From assembly GCF_003815715.1 (NCBI RefSeq), contig NZ_CP033922.1:1054001-1118000 (forward strand): a DNA stretch of 64,000 nucleotides, written 5' to 3'. The notes beneath the pieces were generated by a model that was not told the origin of the DNA, did not search any database, and saw only the letters and a list, made by a program, of their open reading frames with translations. Shown in pieces: positions 45,127-53,367 of this stretch. Position 1 is the first letter of the stretch. The number at the start of each line of letters is the position of its first letter. The translations under genes were made by a program, and so were the position numbers. Source of the stretch: Chryseobacterium sp. G0162. GTDB taxonomy: Bacteria; Bacteroidota; Bacteroidia; Flavobacteriales; Weeksellaceae.

Positions 45127-45238
45127 AAATAAATTAAGGTCATTTAGTTTGGCTACCCAGTACAAATATCAGACCTAAAATTGAATCCTAAAAGACATTA
45201 TGAAAAATACCGTAAAAAAACGGTGATTCAATATTTTT

Positions 45239-45997
45239 TTAAAGCAGTTTATTGGTTTTCGCATAAGATAACGCTTCCGCAATATTGCTTACACCAATTT
45301 TTTCAAAAAGTTTTTTGCGATGAAATTTCACAGTATCTGCCGTAATAAAAAGTTTATCTGCAATTTCACTGATCGTATGACCACTGGTGTACAGGCTTAA
45401 AATTTCATATTCTCTTGAAGATAGTTTTATCTTTTCACTTTTCTCCCATTTATCTGCTATAAGATCATATTTCCAGATTTCATCAGAACCTTCCTTACTG
45501 AGGACTACATTTCCGGAAGACGTATTATTAGAAAGGGAAACAGCACACAAAGCTTTCCAAACCTGCCCATCTTCGGTAAGGAACATAGGCGCCAGTTTAT
45601 GATTAACCAGAATCATATTCTTTTTACTATTGATCAGATTGAAGTCATAGGAAATAGAATAAAGCTTCCTGTCCTCTATCGGAATCTTATCATAAAATTT
45701 AAATCCTGCTTCATTGATCTTAACCAGCATTTCCAAATCCTCCGGTTTCACATTCTGGAAATAAAATGCATAACCGAGATTCTTTACTTCTTCTGAGGTT
45801 TTACCACATAGAAAAAGAGGGTTTTCTGAAACATATTCAAACCCCTTAGTTTGATAATTGATAACATACAGGCTTTGGTAGGTGGTTCTGGCAAGTGCTT
45901 TTACAGCCTCAAGATAATCCGCGTCCTGACTGAAATCAATGTCAGCATCTTTACTGACCTCATTTTTTTCGTTAAAAAATCTTTTAATCTGTTCCAT
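45239..45997 (-). CDS. LuxR-type regulator with PAS-like N-terminal domain
   Basis: 252 aa. The N-terminal part (about 30-130; TYQSLYVINYQTKGFEYVSENPLFLCGKT) looks like a PAS-type sensor fold; the C-terminal HTH has KLSSREYEILSLYTSGHTIS and EIADKLFITADTVKFHRKKLF. No receiver Asp. A stand-alone ligand or signal sensor. The promoter carries a palindrome that may be its own operator (46056-46086). Confidence 0.85.
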   Translation of the reverse strand: MEQIKRFFNEKNEVSKDADIDFSQDADYLEAVKALARTTYQSLYVINYQTKGFEYVSENPLFLCGKTSEEVKNLGYAFYFQNVKPEDLEMLVKINEAGFKFYDKIPIEDRKLYSISYDFNLINSKKNMILVNHKLAPMFLTEDGQVWKALCAVSLSNNTSSGNVVLSKEGSDEIWKYDLIADKWEKSEKIKLSSREYEILSLYTSGHTISEIADKLFITADTVKFHRKKLFEKIGVSNIAEALSYAKTNKLL

Positions 45998-46055
45998 ATT
46001 TTTTAAAAGCTTTTCTCACTACTACACTAAAGGATAGTTTTTAACTTTTATACCA

Positions 46056-46086
46056 CAAATCTACACAAAAGTGTAGCAATTCTCAA
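46056..46086 (-). promoter_or_regulatory. Promoter of the LuxR-type gene with overlapping palindrome
   Basis: Minus-strand TAGATTTG (46056-46063) is a perfect TAnnTTTG -7 box with TTG at 46084-46086 (20-bp spacer). The palindrome CTACAC-AAAA-GTGTAG (46061-46076) overlaps it, and a further CTACAC half-site lies at 46022-46027 downstream. It suggests autoregulation by a dimeric regulator. Confidence 0.55.
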
Positions 46087-46098
46087 AATGCTGTGATA

Positions 46099-46457
46099 TA
46101 GATTTGCAAACGATTTGCATGATTGTACCTTTTTCAGAAATACCATCGTTAGGATGAATCCTGAAATGCAGTATACAAACAATCAGAAAAAGCAAACCAA
46201 CATGTCATCAATAACCATGATATAGAAGTTGCCAAAAATTCGGTCCAAACAAAGTTGATTCGTCAAGTTTTTATCGTAAAATAACTCAGACAATGACACC
46301 TAATTCAGACTAAATATTAAATAATTGACCGAGTCAAAAGCAACATCAACGATCAGCCTTTTAAACAGCATAAATCTCTGCTTTAAATTACAAACTGATC
46401 AAACCACCCTATCACTGATTTTTACTATTACTGTCCTATCAGACAGTAATTTTTTTT
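46099..46457 (+). ncRNA. Candidate small RNA or short-peptide transcript with strong terminator
   Basis: In the 514-bp gap between the genes at 45239 and 46512, a rightward rho-independent terminator ATTACTGTC (46427-46435) / GACAGTAAT (46442-46450) plus T7 has no upstream gene on its strand. A TAGATTTG -7-like box (46099-46106) lies upstream, without a clear -33 TTG. ATG at 46154, after AGG, opens a 23-codon ORF. It may be an sRNA, a small peptide mRNA or a relic. Confidence 0.3.
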
Positions 46458-46511
46458 ATCTCGCATTATCTATCAATGATACAAATGAGGTGTAACCAAC
46501 CTATTATCTTA

Positions 46512-46940
46512 TTACTGAATTTTCTGATTAAAGTAAAGAGTTCTGAATCTAGTATAATAAAAGATCCAAAGTATAAACCAGGGCAAATTCATAATCAAAA
46601 ATACTAAAATCATTTCGCCATCGATTTTAAGCTCTACCATCTGAAATAAATAATATCCAAGAGAAAGTATCGGAAAGAAAAACCAGCATAAACCTGATTT
46701 TACCGTAGACTGAAATGGTTGCAAAAGCGATAATAAGCTGCTGAATGATACTATACTCATGAACAATATCCAAAATACGGTAATTCCGTACACCAGCCCA
46801 CTCATATCGCAATTTCTTGGATGTTCTCTTACAGGCTCTCTCGTTAATGTCATAAATACAATGAGAAGGATCATTGAAACGACAGTTGAGATCAGCCAGG
46901 TTTTCAATATTGATAATAGAATGTATTTATTTTTTGACAT
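46512..46940 (-). CDS. Small integral membrane protein of unknown function
   Basis: 142 aa with four predicted membrane helices (about 10-30, 46-70, 78-98, 108-130). No family recognised. Single leftward gene, divergent from the AraC regulator at 47084. Confidence 0.6.
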   Translation of the reverse strand: MSKNKYILLSILKTWLISTVVSMILLIVFMTLTREPVREHPRNCDMSGLVYGITVFWILFMSIVSFSSLLSLLQPFQSTVKSGLCWFFFPILSLGYYLFQMVELKIDGEMILVFLIMNLPWFILWIFYYTRFRTLYFNQKIQ

Positions 46941-47083
46941 TAAATTCCGCTTTAAATGCTAAAGTAATAATAACTATTCGATTGACAAAAATCCTATTCC
47001 CTTCGTTCTCTGACTGATATTTAATAATTTGTTAAAGATACCATGCTCATATTATCTATAATTTTGACAAAATATCAGTTATC

Positions 47084-48133
47084 ATGTTATACATCATTAT
47101 GGTAGTTGTACTACAGGCACTTATCACCCTCACCCTATTGCTCTATCTCATTAAAAACAGGGAATCTGTTCTGAATATGCTGTTATTGTATATCGGAGTG
47201 GTAGCATTGGATATGGGCTATGAATATTTCATTATTCAGAGATTCGGCTATGAATCTGTTCTGTATGAAATTCCTGGAAGCCTACGCGTGTTTAAAGGAC
47301 TCATTTTCCTATATATTACCACCTACTTAATTCATGCAAAATGGAGAGACCGACTTAAATACCTGATCATTCCACTTACATTAGTGGTTGTTCACCATGC
47401 CATTGCTTTGACAGCCAAAATCTTTGATTTATCCTGGGCGGATATGGCCATAAAATCTTACCAGGTTTATTTTGCATACTACAGCTATTATTGGGTGGCA
47501 TGTCTTGCTACCTGTATTTATTTCCTGACCAAATACCGTAAAAACATTACCCATCCAGTAGCCAGTAATTTTCGTTATCTGGTTTATTATGTATTAATGG
47601 GAGTATTGATTTTTTGGACGGTTTATCAACTGGGCTGGGATACACTGATCTATCAGAAGATATACAGTTTACTATTCCTTTTCCAATTTGGATGGATTTT
47701 GTATGTTTATATTTTAACGTACCAGCACAGAATTTTGGAACAACAGAATAGATCTCATTTTTCTGCTCCTAAAGAAACCTATCAGTATAAGGACCTTTCA
47801 AAAATAGATTTTGAGACAGTACAAAATGCCGTTGTTACCTTTTATAAGGAAAGTAACGAGTATCTTGATGAAGAGTTTACTCTCGATCAGCTTTCCAGCC
47901 ATTTAAAAATAAGCAAATCCGATTTAAGTATTACCTTTAATAAACACCTCAATACCAACTTCCACGAATATACCAACAGAAACCGTATACAACATTTTAA
48001 ACAGATATTATCGGAAGATCCTTCTGCAAGTGTCATTGATCTTGCATTTCAATGTGGTTTTAAGTCCAAATCAACTTTTTATAAATATTTTAAGAAAGAA
48101 TTTGATTGTCTGCCTTCTCAGCTCATCCATTAA
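47084..48133 (+). CDS. Membrane-bound AraC family regulator
   Basis: 349 aa. The N-terminal two-thirds (about 1-220) hold about seven hydrophobic membrane helices; the C-terminal AraC HTH (about 255-345) has LDQLSSHLKISKSDLSITFN and IDLAFQCGFKSKSTFYKYFKKEFDCLPSQL. A membrane sensor directly fused to a DNA-binding domain. It immediately precedes the TonB receptor and PLC genes (136 bp), the likely targets. Confidence 0.88.
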   Translation: MLYIIMVVVLQALITLTLLLYLIKNRESVLNMLLLYIGVVALDMGYEYFIIQRFGYESVLYEIPGSLRVFKGLIFLYITTYLIHAKWRDRLKYLIIPLTLVVVHHAIALTAKIFDLSWADMAIKSYQVYFAYYSYYWVACLATCIYFLTKYRKNITHPVASNFRYLVYYVLMGVLIFWTVYQLGWDTLIYQKIYSLLFLFQFGWILYVYILTYQHRILEQQNRSHFSAPKETYQYKDLSKIDFETVQNAVVTFYKESNEYLDEEFTLDQLSSHLKISKSDLSITFNKHLNTNFHEYTNRNRIQHFKQILSEDPSASVIDLAFQCGFKSKSTFYKYFKKEFDCLPSQLIH

Positions 48134-48269
48134 GTTACAATTATTTAATATTAGTAACCTATTGATTTACAAAACAGTTCACCTCGAACTCAACAGAAAT
48201 AGTAGTCTGAAATTTAAATGAACTAAAACTGTTTGGCGAGCGGACATCTTTGCATAAAATTTCACTAAG

Positions 48270-51116
48270 ATGTCACGAGAAAGTCTTTTTCTAACAAAAG
48301 CAGCATTTTTTCTTTTGGGCCCTTTCGCCTTTGCACAAACCTCAGTTCACGGAACTGTAGTAGACAGCCAGGGAAACCTGCCCAATGCCCTGGTATATAT
48401 TGAAAACAGCAGTCAAAAGGTTACCTCCAATACTGATGGATCTTTTGTTCTGAATAATATTCATGATGGCAACTACAACCTTGTTGTAGAATACAAAGGA
48501 TATGATACCGTTTACATTCCTTTTAACGTAACAGACAAAAAGGAAGTTGATCTTGGATTGGTTAAATTCGGAGCCAGGCTTAAGGAAAACAGTATTCAGG
48601 AAGTAGTGGTTACCAGTGTTTACAAAGCCTCGCAAGCCAGAGCTATCACGATGAAGAAAAATTCTAATACCATCACGGAAGTTCTTTCTGCTGATGCCAT
48701 TGGAAAACTTCCGGATCGTAATGCAGCAGATGCCGTACAAAGGATGCAGGGAGTATCCATTGAGCGTGATATGGGGGAAGGACGCTTTGTGGCGGTAAGA
48801 GGAACTCCTATACAATGGACAGCTTCTACTTTAAATGGTAACAGAATGCCTAGTGCGAGCGGAGATAATGCCAATCGCGGGGTGCAAATGGATATTTTCC
48901 CGTCAGAACTTATTCAGAATGTTCGCTTATCTAAAGCTTTAACTCCGGATTTGGATGGAGATGCTATTGGCGGAAATGTAGATTTCATTACCAAAACTTC
49001 TCCCAATAAGGAAACCCTAGCGATCAGTATGTCTTCCGGGTATGTTAATATGTCAAAATCGCCAACGTATAATTCCTCTATTGTTTACGGAAACAAGATT
49101 ACCAATAAACTGAAATTTATCTCTTCTGCTGTGATCTGGGAGCGCTCTACCGCTATAGATCAAATGAGAAATATTTTTAACTACGGACTGAAAGATAAAA
49201 CAGCCTCCTACTCTATCAATCAGCTGCAGCTTCGCGATTATTTAGCCAACCGGAGAACACTCGGGTTTAATATGGGATTGGATTATGAAATAAACAGCAG
49301 GAATAAACTCTATTTTAAAGGCTTATACAGCCAATATAAAGATGGCCAATCTGTAAGGGAAACCTATTTTAATTTTGACAATAAAAATGTAACGCTTCAA
49401 GCACGCCATGCGGATTACCTTACCGATCTGTATTCTATGCAACTGGGTGGAAATCATCAGGTAGGACAGCGTCTGGAAGTAAACTGGTCCTTATCCAAAG
49501 CACGTTCAGAATTCAGATTCAATTCTCCGAAAAATCTGGACAAAAATGAAAGAGGTTATCCTATGGTCAATTTTATACAACCTATGACCTACGGAAACCT
49601 TTTTACAGATGGAAGAAAATACCTGGCAATGGATGCTCCAGAAGGTGTTGGAGATACCGGAAGCTTCACTTTACCTTATAACCAACAGACTATAGCAGCA
49701 GATCAATTAAGATTAAACCAAGTCATCCTCAGTCAGAACCACAACAGTGAAACAGATCTTAGAGGACAGGTAGATTTAAAGTATAAAGTATCCGATAATT
49801 TTGAGCTTAAATTCGGAACAAAATACAATAATAAGAACAAAAATGTAGACAGTTCTTTACTGGTATGGATGCCTAAATCCTCTCTTGGAATTCCCGGAAC
49901 TCCTGTAACTTATATGAATCAACTTGAACGTGAAGCTTTTCCTTACAGAGGTGGTTTCATGAATCCTCTTGGAAATCCTTATAACTCAGCTATTATTAAT
50001 CAGATTACCAACGGACAGATCGATCAGATGTACAATCCCGCGACACAGAATAGTTTAGGACTGATGCAGGTAAGCAGCAAAGACAGTAGTTCCAATATCA
50101 CGAGTTCTTACCGAGGAACTGAAAACGTATGGGCAGCTTATATGATGGGAACCTGGAAAGTGACCAATCAGCTTCAGGTATTGGGAGGTTTCAGAAATGA
50201 ATATAATGACATTACATTCTGGGGTAAAAAAGTAGTTTCAGACAAGGATAATAAAACGGAAGATATTAAAGACAGTAAAACCTACAATGTAGTGCTTCCT
50301 ATGGTTAATTTGAAATGGAATATCAGCAATGATCGTATTCTAAGACTAGCTTACACCCGTTCTTTTGCAAGACCTGATTTCAATGACCTGAATCCCGGAA
50401 CCATCGTTAATGATATTACCAACACTATCACTCAGGGAAATACTAAACTTGATCCTACATTTTCCAACAACTTTGATCTTATGTTCGAGAATTATTTTGG
50501 AAAACTGGATCTGATTACCGCCGGAGTGTTCTATAAAGACATCACCAATCTCATTTATAAAGATCAGTCAGTAACAGATATTGGAGGCAGAACTTACACC
50601 TTTACCGCTCCTAAAAATCTGGAAGGAGCTACATTATTTGGTTTTGAATTTGGAATTTCCAAACGTTTTGAAAACCTGCCTGGATTTTTGAAAAATTTAG
50701 GTTTTGAAGGGAACTATACCTACATCTCTTCCAGGATGAATATGCCAATCTATGAAAACGGTCAGCAGACAGGTACCATGTCCACTACAATCCCTAACCA
50801 GGCCAAACATATTTTCAATACCATCTTGTTTTACGAAACCAGTAAACTGATGCTTCGGATTGCAGGAAACTATAAAGGCAACTATGTAAGTGAAATCAGG
50901 GCTGCAGCAGGCGCAGATCACTACCAATACTTCGATAAAAACTTTACCATAGATCTTTCTACCTCATACAGTATCTCAAAGAAAGTCCGGTTGTTTTTGG
51001 AGCTTAACAATATTTTCAATGAACCCAACCGCTATTATATGGCTACCAAAGACCGTGTAGAGAACATTTCCTACTCAGGAATGCGTGGACAAATAGGATT
51101 CACTTACAACTTCTAA
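48270..51116 (+). CDS. TonB-dependent outer-membrane receptor
   Basis: 948 aa. A signal peptide (ending FAQ), an N-terminal carboxypeptidase-regulatory-like (CarboxypepD_reg) domain (about 25-110: GTVVDSQGNLPNALVYIENSS), a plug (about 120-250: VLSADAIGKLPDRNAADAVQRMQGVSIERD, VAVRGTPIQWTASTLNG) and a 22-strand beta barrel ending in Phe (IGFTYNF). Energy-dependent importer. The next gene, 17 bp on, encodes a PI-PLC-like enzyme, so the two probably act on the same nutrient (a phosphoinositide or glycerophosphodiester product is my guess). Confidence 0.93.
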   Translation: MSRESLFLTKAAFFLLGPFAFAQTSVHGTVVDSQGNLPNALVYIENSSQKVTSNTDGSFVLNNIHDGNYNLVVEYKGYDTVYIPFNVTDKKEVDLGLVKFGARLKENSIQEVVVTSVYKASQARAITMKKNSNTITEVLSADAIGKLPDRNAADAVQRMQGVSIERDMGEGRFVAVRGTPIQWTASTLNGNRMPSASGDNANRGVQMDIFPSELIQNVRLSKALTPDLDGDAIGGNVDFITKTSPNKETLAISMSSGYVNMSKSPTYNSSIVYGNKITNKLKFISSAVIWERSTAIDQMRNIFNYGLKDKTASYSINQLQLRDYLANRRTLGFNMGLDYEINSRNKLYFKGLYSQYKDGQSVRETYFNFDNKNVTLQARHADYLTDLYSMQLGGNHQVGQRLEVNWSLSKARSEFRFNSPKNLDKNERGYPMVNFIQPMTYGNLFTDGRKYLAMDAPEGVGDTGSFTLPYNQQTIAADQLRLNQVILSQNHNSETDLRGQVDLKYKVSDNFELKFGTKYNNKNKNVDSSLLVWMPKSSLGIPGTPVTYMNQLEREAFPYRGGFMNPLGNPYNSAIINQITNGQIDQMYNPATQNSLGLMQVSSKDSSSNITSSYRGTENVWAAYMMGTWKVTNQLQVLGGFRNEYNDITFWGKKVVSDKDNKTEDIKDSKTYNVVLPMVNLKWNISNDRILRLAYTRSFARPDFNDLNPGTIVNDITNTITQGNTKLDPTFSNNFDLMFENYFGKLDLITAGVFYKDITNLIYKDQSVTDIGGRTYTFTAPKNLEGATLFGFEFGISKRFENLPGFLKNLGFEGNYTYISSRMNMPIYENGQQTGTMSTTIPNQAKHIFNTILFYETSKLMLRIAGNYKGNYVSEIRAAAGADHYQYFDKNFTIDLSTSYSISKKVRLFLELNNIFNEPNRYYMATKDRVENISYSGMRGQIGFTYNF

Positions 51117-51133
51117 TTAAAATTTATTCATCA

Positions 51134-52315
51134 ATGAAAAAGTATATATTTGGAGCTGCATTTTGTATGACAGCATTATTACAGGCACAGAATCAATGTA
51201 AAAATCCAGGAATCAATCAACTGCAGATTGTGGGAACTCACAATTCATATGCTCAACCGGCAGATCCCAAAGTATTGGATATGGTGAATCCAATCATTAA
51301 AGGAATGATGCAAAAATACGATAGCATGATGTCTGAAGAGCAAAAAGCAAAGTTCAAAGAATATCACCCTAACGGAATGGATATAAAAGAAGGATTGAAC
51401 TACAACCATCCGGATTTCACAGAACAACTCAACGCTAATCTTCGCGGCTTGGAGATAGACGTTTATTATGATCCGGAAGGTAACAGATTCAGTCATCCTG
51501 CCTCATATGAAGCTTTAAAAGCAAAAGGAGTAACAGATTTAGCTCCTTTCAATACCCAAGGACTGGATCAGCCTGGGTTTAAAGTATTGCATATGGCTGA
51601 TATTGATTTCAGAACTCATTATCCCACTTTAAAAGATGCACTTACTACTCTTAAAGTATGGTCTGATCAACATCCAGAACACACTCCGGTGTTTATGATG
51701 ATTGAAGAAAAAGATTCAGGATTTCCTATTCTTGAAAACAGCACAAAGGTTTTACCATTTGATAAAAAGGCTTACGATGATCTGGATGCTGAAATTGTAA
51801 AATATTTGGGAAAGGATAAAATCATTACCCCAAAAGAAGTCCAGGGAAAATACAGCACATTAAAAGAAGCTGTTATCCATAATAACTGGCCAAAACTGAA
51901 TGACAGCAAAGGGAAATTCATCTTTATGCTGCTACCCGGAAGTGCAGGAACCTTATCCTCTAAAAACAATCCTTATCTCATCAATGACTCATTAAAAGAA
52001 AGAGTCATGTTTCTGAACAGTGAACCCGATGATTCTTTCGCGGGTTTCATATTGCGGGATAATGCCATTGTGAGGCAAAAAGAAATTCAGGAACTGGTAA
52101 AGCAAGGCTATATCGTAAGAACAAGATCAGACATTGAGACCTATGAAGCCAAGGTCAATGATTTTACCCGCTCCAAAGCAGCCTTTAGCAGCGGTGCACA
52201 GATTATTTCTACCGATTTTTTCCATCCGGGAAATACTTACGGTACTCCTTATTTTGTACAGCCTCCTCAGGGAAAAGACTATCTTAATAATCCTGTCAAT
52301 ACTTCATGTAAGTAA
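51134..52315 (+). CDS. Secreted phosphoinositide-specific phospholipase C-like enzyme (PI-PLC C1 type)
   Basis: 393 aa. Signal peptide (GAAFCMTALLQAQ), then the TIM-barrel core: INQLQIVGTHNSYAQP (first catalytic His), LRGLEIDVYYDPEGN (metal-binding E/D), GFKVLHMADIDFRTHYPTLKDAL (second His), VFMMIEEKDS and a C-terminal ISTDFFHPG. This is the calcium-dependent PI-PLC C1 branch. It is exported and would cut phosphodiester head groups. Coupled to the TonB receptor gene. Confidence 0.88.
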   Translation: MKKYIFGAAFCMTALLQAQNQCKNPGINQLQIVGTHNSYAQPADPKVLDMVNPIIKGMMQKYDSMMSEEQKAKFKEYHPNGMDIKEGLNYNHPDFTEQLNANLRGLEIDVYYDPEGNRFSHPASYEALKAKGVTDLAPFNTQGLDQPGFKVLHMADIDFRTHYPTLKDALTTLKVWSDQHPEHTPVFMMIEEKDSGFPILENSTKVLPFDKKAYDDLDAEIVKYLGKDKIITPKEVQGKYSTLKEAVIHNNWPKLNDSKGKFIFMLLPGSAGTLSSKNNPYLINDSLKERVMFLNSEPDDSFAGFILRDNAIVRQKEIQELVKQGYIVRTRSDIETYEAKVNDFTRSKAAFSSGAQIISTDFFHPGNTYGTPYFVQPPQGKDYLNNPVNTSCK

Positions 52316-52320
52316 ACTAA

Positions 52321-52350
52321 AACTGGTTCTGTTCCAGAACCGGTTTTTAA
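52321..52350 (+). terminator. Hairpin terminator
   Basis: AACTGGTTCT (52321-52330) pairs with AGAACCGGTT (52336-52345; one G-T pair), then TTT. It follows the PLC gene. Confidence 0.8.
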
Positions 52351-52555
52351 TTTATTGTCGGAATTTTTTATATTTTATTGTTATCGCAGATAGTCTTACC
52401 TTCTTTAATCGCTTGAAGCATTTGTATGCAAAGTATAATAAGTTTCCCTTCCCCAATTCTTATCATTTTAATTGCTAGGATTTCCTGTAATACAAAAGTC
52501 TTTAAAGAATATATCAAAACTCCAGATAACAAAGACTATGAGGGTATAAAACAAA

Positions 52556-52585
52556 AAAAAGTCTTCTATTTCTAGAAGACTTTTT
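52556..52585 (-). terminator. Terminator of the tRNA-Asp array
   Basis: GTCTTCTA (52561-52568) pairs perfectly with TAGAAGAC (52573-52580), loop TTTC, with flanking A5/T5 extending the stem. The leftward U-tract lies in AAAAAAAA at 52553-52560. Confidence 0.85.
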
Positions 52586-52586
52586 G

Positions 52587-52660
52587 CGATCCGGACGGGA
52601 CTCGAACCCGCGACCTCCGCCGTGACAGGGCGGCATTCTAACCAGCTGAACTACCGGATC
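52587..52660 (-). tRNA. tRNA-Asp(GTC), copy 1
   Basis: 74 nt on the minus strand, with GATCCGG acceptor stem pairing with CCGGATC, discriminator G, D-arm (AGCTGGTTAGAA), anticodon loop CTGTCAC (anticodon GTC) on a CCGCC/GGCGG stem and T-arm GTTCGAGTC. The CCA is not encoded. Identical to copy 2. Confidence 0.97.
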
Positions 52661-52692
52661 AATTTTTTTAAAAGAAATTGAGAAAACTTCTG

Positions 52693-52766
52693 CGATCCGG
52701 ACGGGACTCGAACCCGCGACCTCCGCCGTGACAGGGCGGCATTCTAACCAGCTGAACTACCGGATC
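52693..52766 (-). tRNA. tRNA-Asp(GTC), copy 2
   Basis: Identical to copy 1, at a period of 106 bp; the spacer (AAAAAAATTGAT, then AGAAGTTTTCTC) is repeated too, so the array arose by tandem duplication. Confidence 0.97.
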
Positions 52767-52799
52767 AATTTTTTTAAAAAGAAATTGAGAAAACTTCTG

Positions 52800-52815
52800 C
52801 GATCCGGACGGGACT
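52800..52815 (-). repeat. 3' fragment of a third tRNA-Asp, probable attachment-site remnant
   Basis: CGATCCGGACGGGACT repeats the last 16 nt of the tRNA-Asp (discriminator, acceptor and T-arm side) at the expected period (107 bp), then breaks into unrelated TGTTATTTTTTC. Only the 3' end of the tRNA is left, as is typical for integration by tyrosine recombinases into tRNA 3' ends. Confidence 0.7.
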
Positions 52816-52928
52816 TGTTATTTTTTCAAAAAAGCCCTATCCATAAGCTTTATATTGTTCTCTTGTTTAAGAGGTCACCGAATAGGTCACTTTTTTAAAC
52901 AATTTAGAGATCGTCGTTTTTACTGGTG

Positions 52929-52958
52929 CAAATATATGTCTTTTTTTAGTTTTTGCAA
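52929..52958 (-). promoter_or_regulatory. Strong promoter reading into the tRNA-Asp array
   Basis: Minus strand: TTG (52956-52958), 19-bp spacer, TATATTTG (52929-52936): an exact Bacteroidota consensus. Its transcript runs left through 52872-52890 (two AGGTCAC direct repeats, 12-bp period), the tRNA fragment and both tRNAs to the terminator at 52556-52585. Confidence 0.7.
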
Positions 52959-52996
52959 ATAAATTTACATCCAATGACAAAAAACGTTTACAAGCA

Positions 52997-53227
52997 TCAC
53001 AGTATCAAATATAAAAATTTCTTCCTCAAATTATATGATATGGATAAACGTAACTCAGAATAGAGTAACATTAGGGAATTCAAATCATCAATGATATCAT
53101 GAATATATACTTGATTGGAGTTATCCTCAAAAGTAACCTTAGCTGTTAAAATTAAGGTATTTCTATTACATGAAACATAATTATAGTATCTACAATGATC
53201 CTGACAAAAGTTCCACTATTTCAGCAT
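52997..53227 (-). pseudogene. Possible decayed small ORF with in-frame TAG at codon 4
   Basis: ATG (53225-53227) CTG AAA TAG, then an open frame of 72 codons (WNFCQDHCRYYNYVSCN near its start, then KVTFEDNSNQVYIHDIIDDL) to TGA at 52997-52999. The composition is protein-like, with a CxxxC pair. It may be a relic gene or chance. Nothing else was found in the 551-bp gap 52817-53367 apart from promoters and repeats. Confidence 0.25.
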
Positions 53228-53253
53228 CTTAATACACAACAAATAACATAAAA

Positions 53254-53338
53254 TTGGAATTAAATTAATTAATTTGGAAATTAAATGACTTTTTTGGAAA
53301 TTTAACTTGAAACTATGGAAATTTATTCCATATATTTG
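53254..53338 (+). promoter_or_regulatory. Four phased direct repeats over the AAA+/S8 operon promoter
   Basis: TTGGAATTAAAT (53254), TTGGAAATTAAAT (53274), TTGGAAATTTAAC (53294) and ATGGAAATTTATT (53315), whose GG positions are 20, 20 and 21 bp apart, i.e. about two helical turns each. TATATTTG (53331-53338) is a perfect -7 box with TTG at 53307-53309 (21-bp spacer); the last repeat lies between the two elements, so the bound factor should repress. Confidence 0.65.
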
Positions 53339-53367
53339 TATTGTAATAAATTTATGTAGATACCACA

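Noticed and set aside
52134..52478. 114-aa plus-strand ORF at the end of the PLC gene
   Set aside because: It is an out-of-frame overlap with the PI-PLC coding sequence and its terminator.
53254..53338. CRISPR array
   Set aside because: The four repeats are only about 12 bp at a 20-21-bp period, overlap a promoter and have no cas genes nearby; they are operator-like.
52816..53367. Tyrosine integrase next to the tRNA-Asp site
   Set aside because: Both strands were read and no recombinase motif was found in this gap; the integrase, if any, lies beyond the window.
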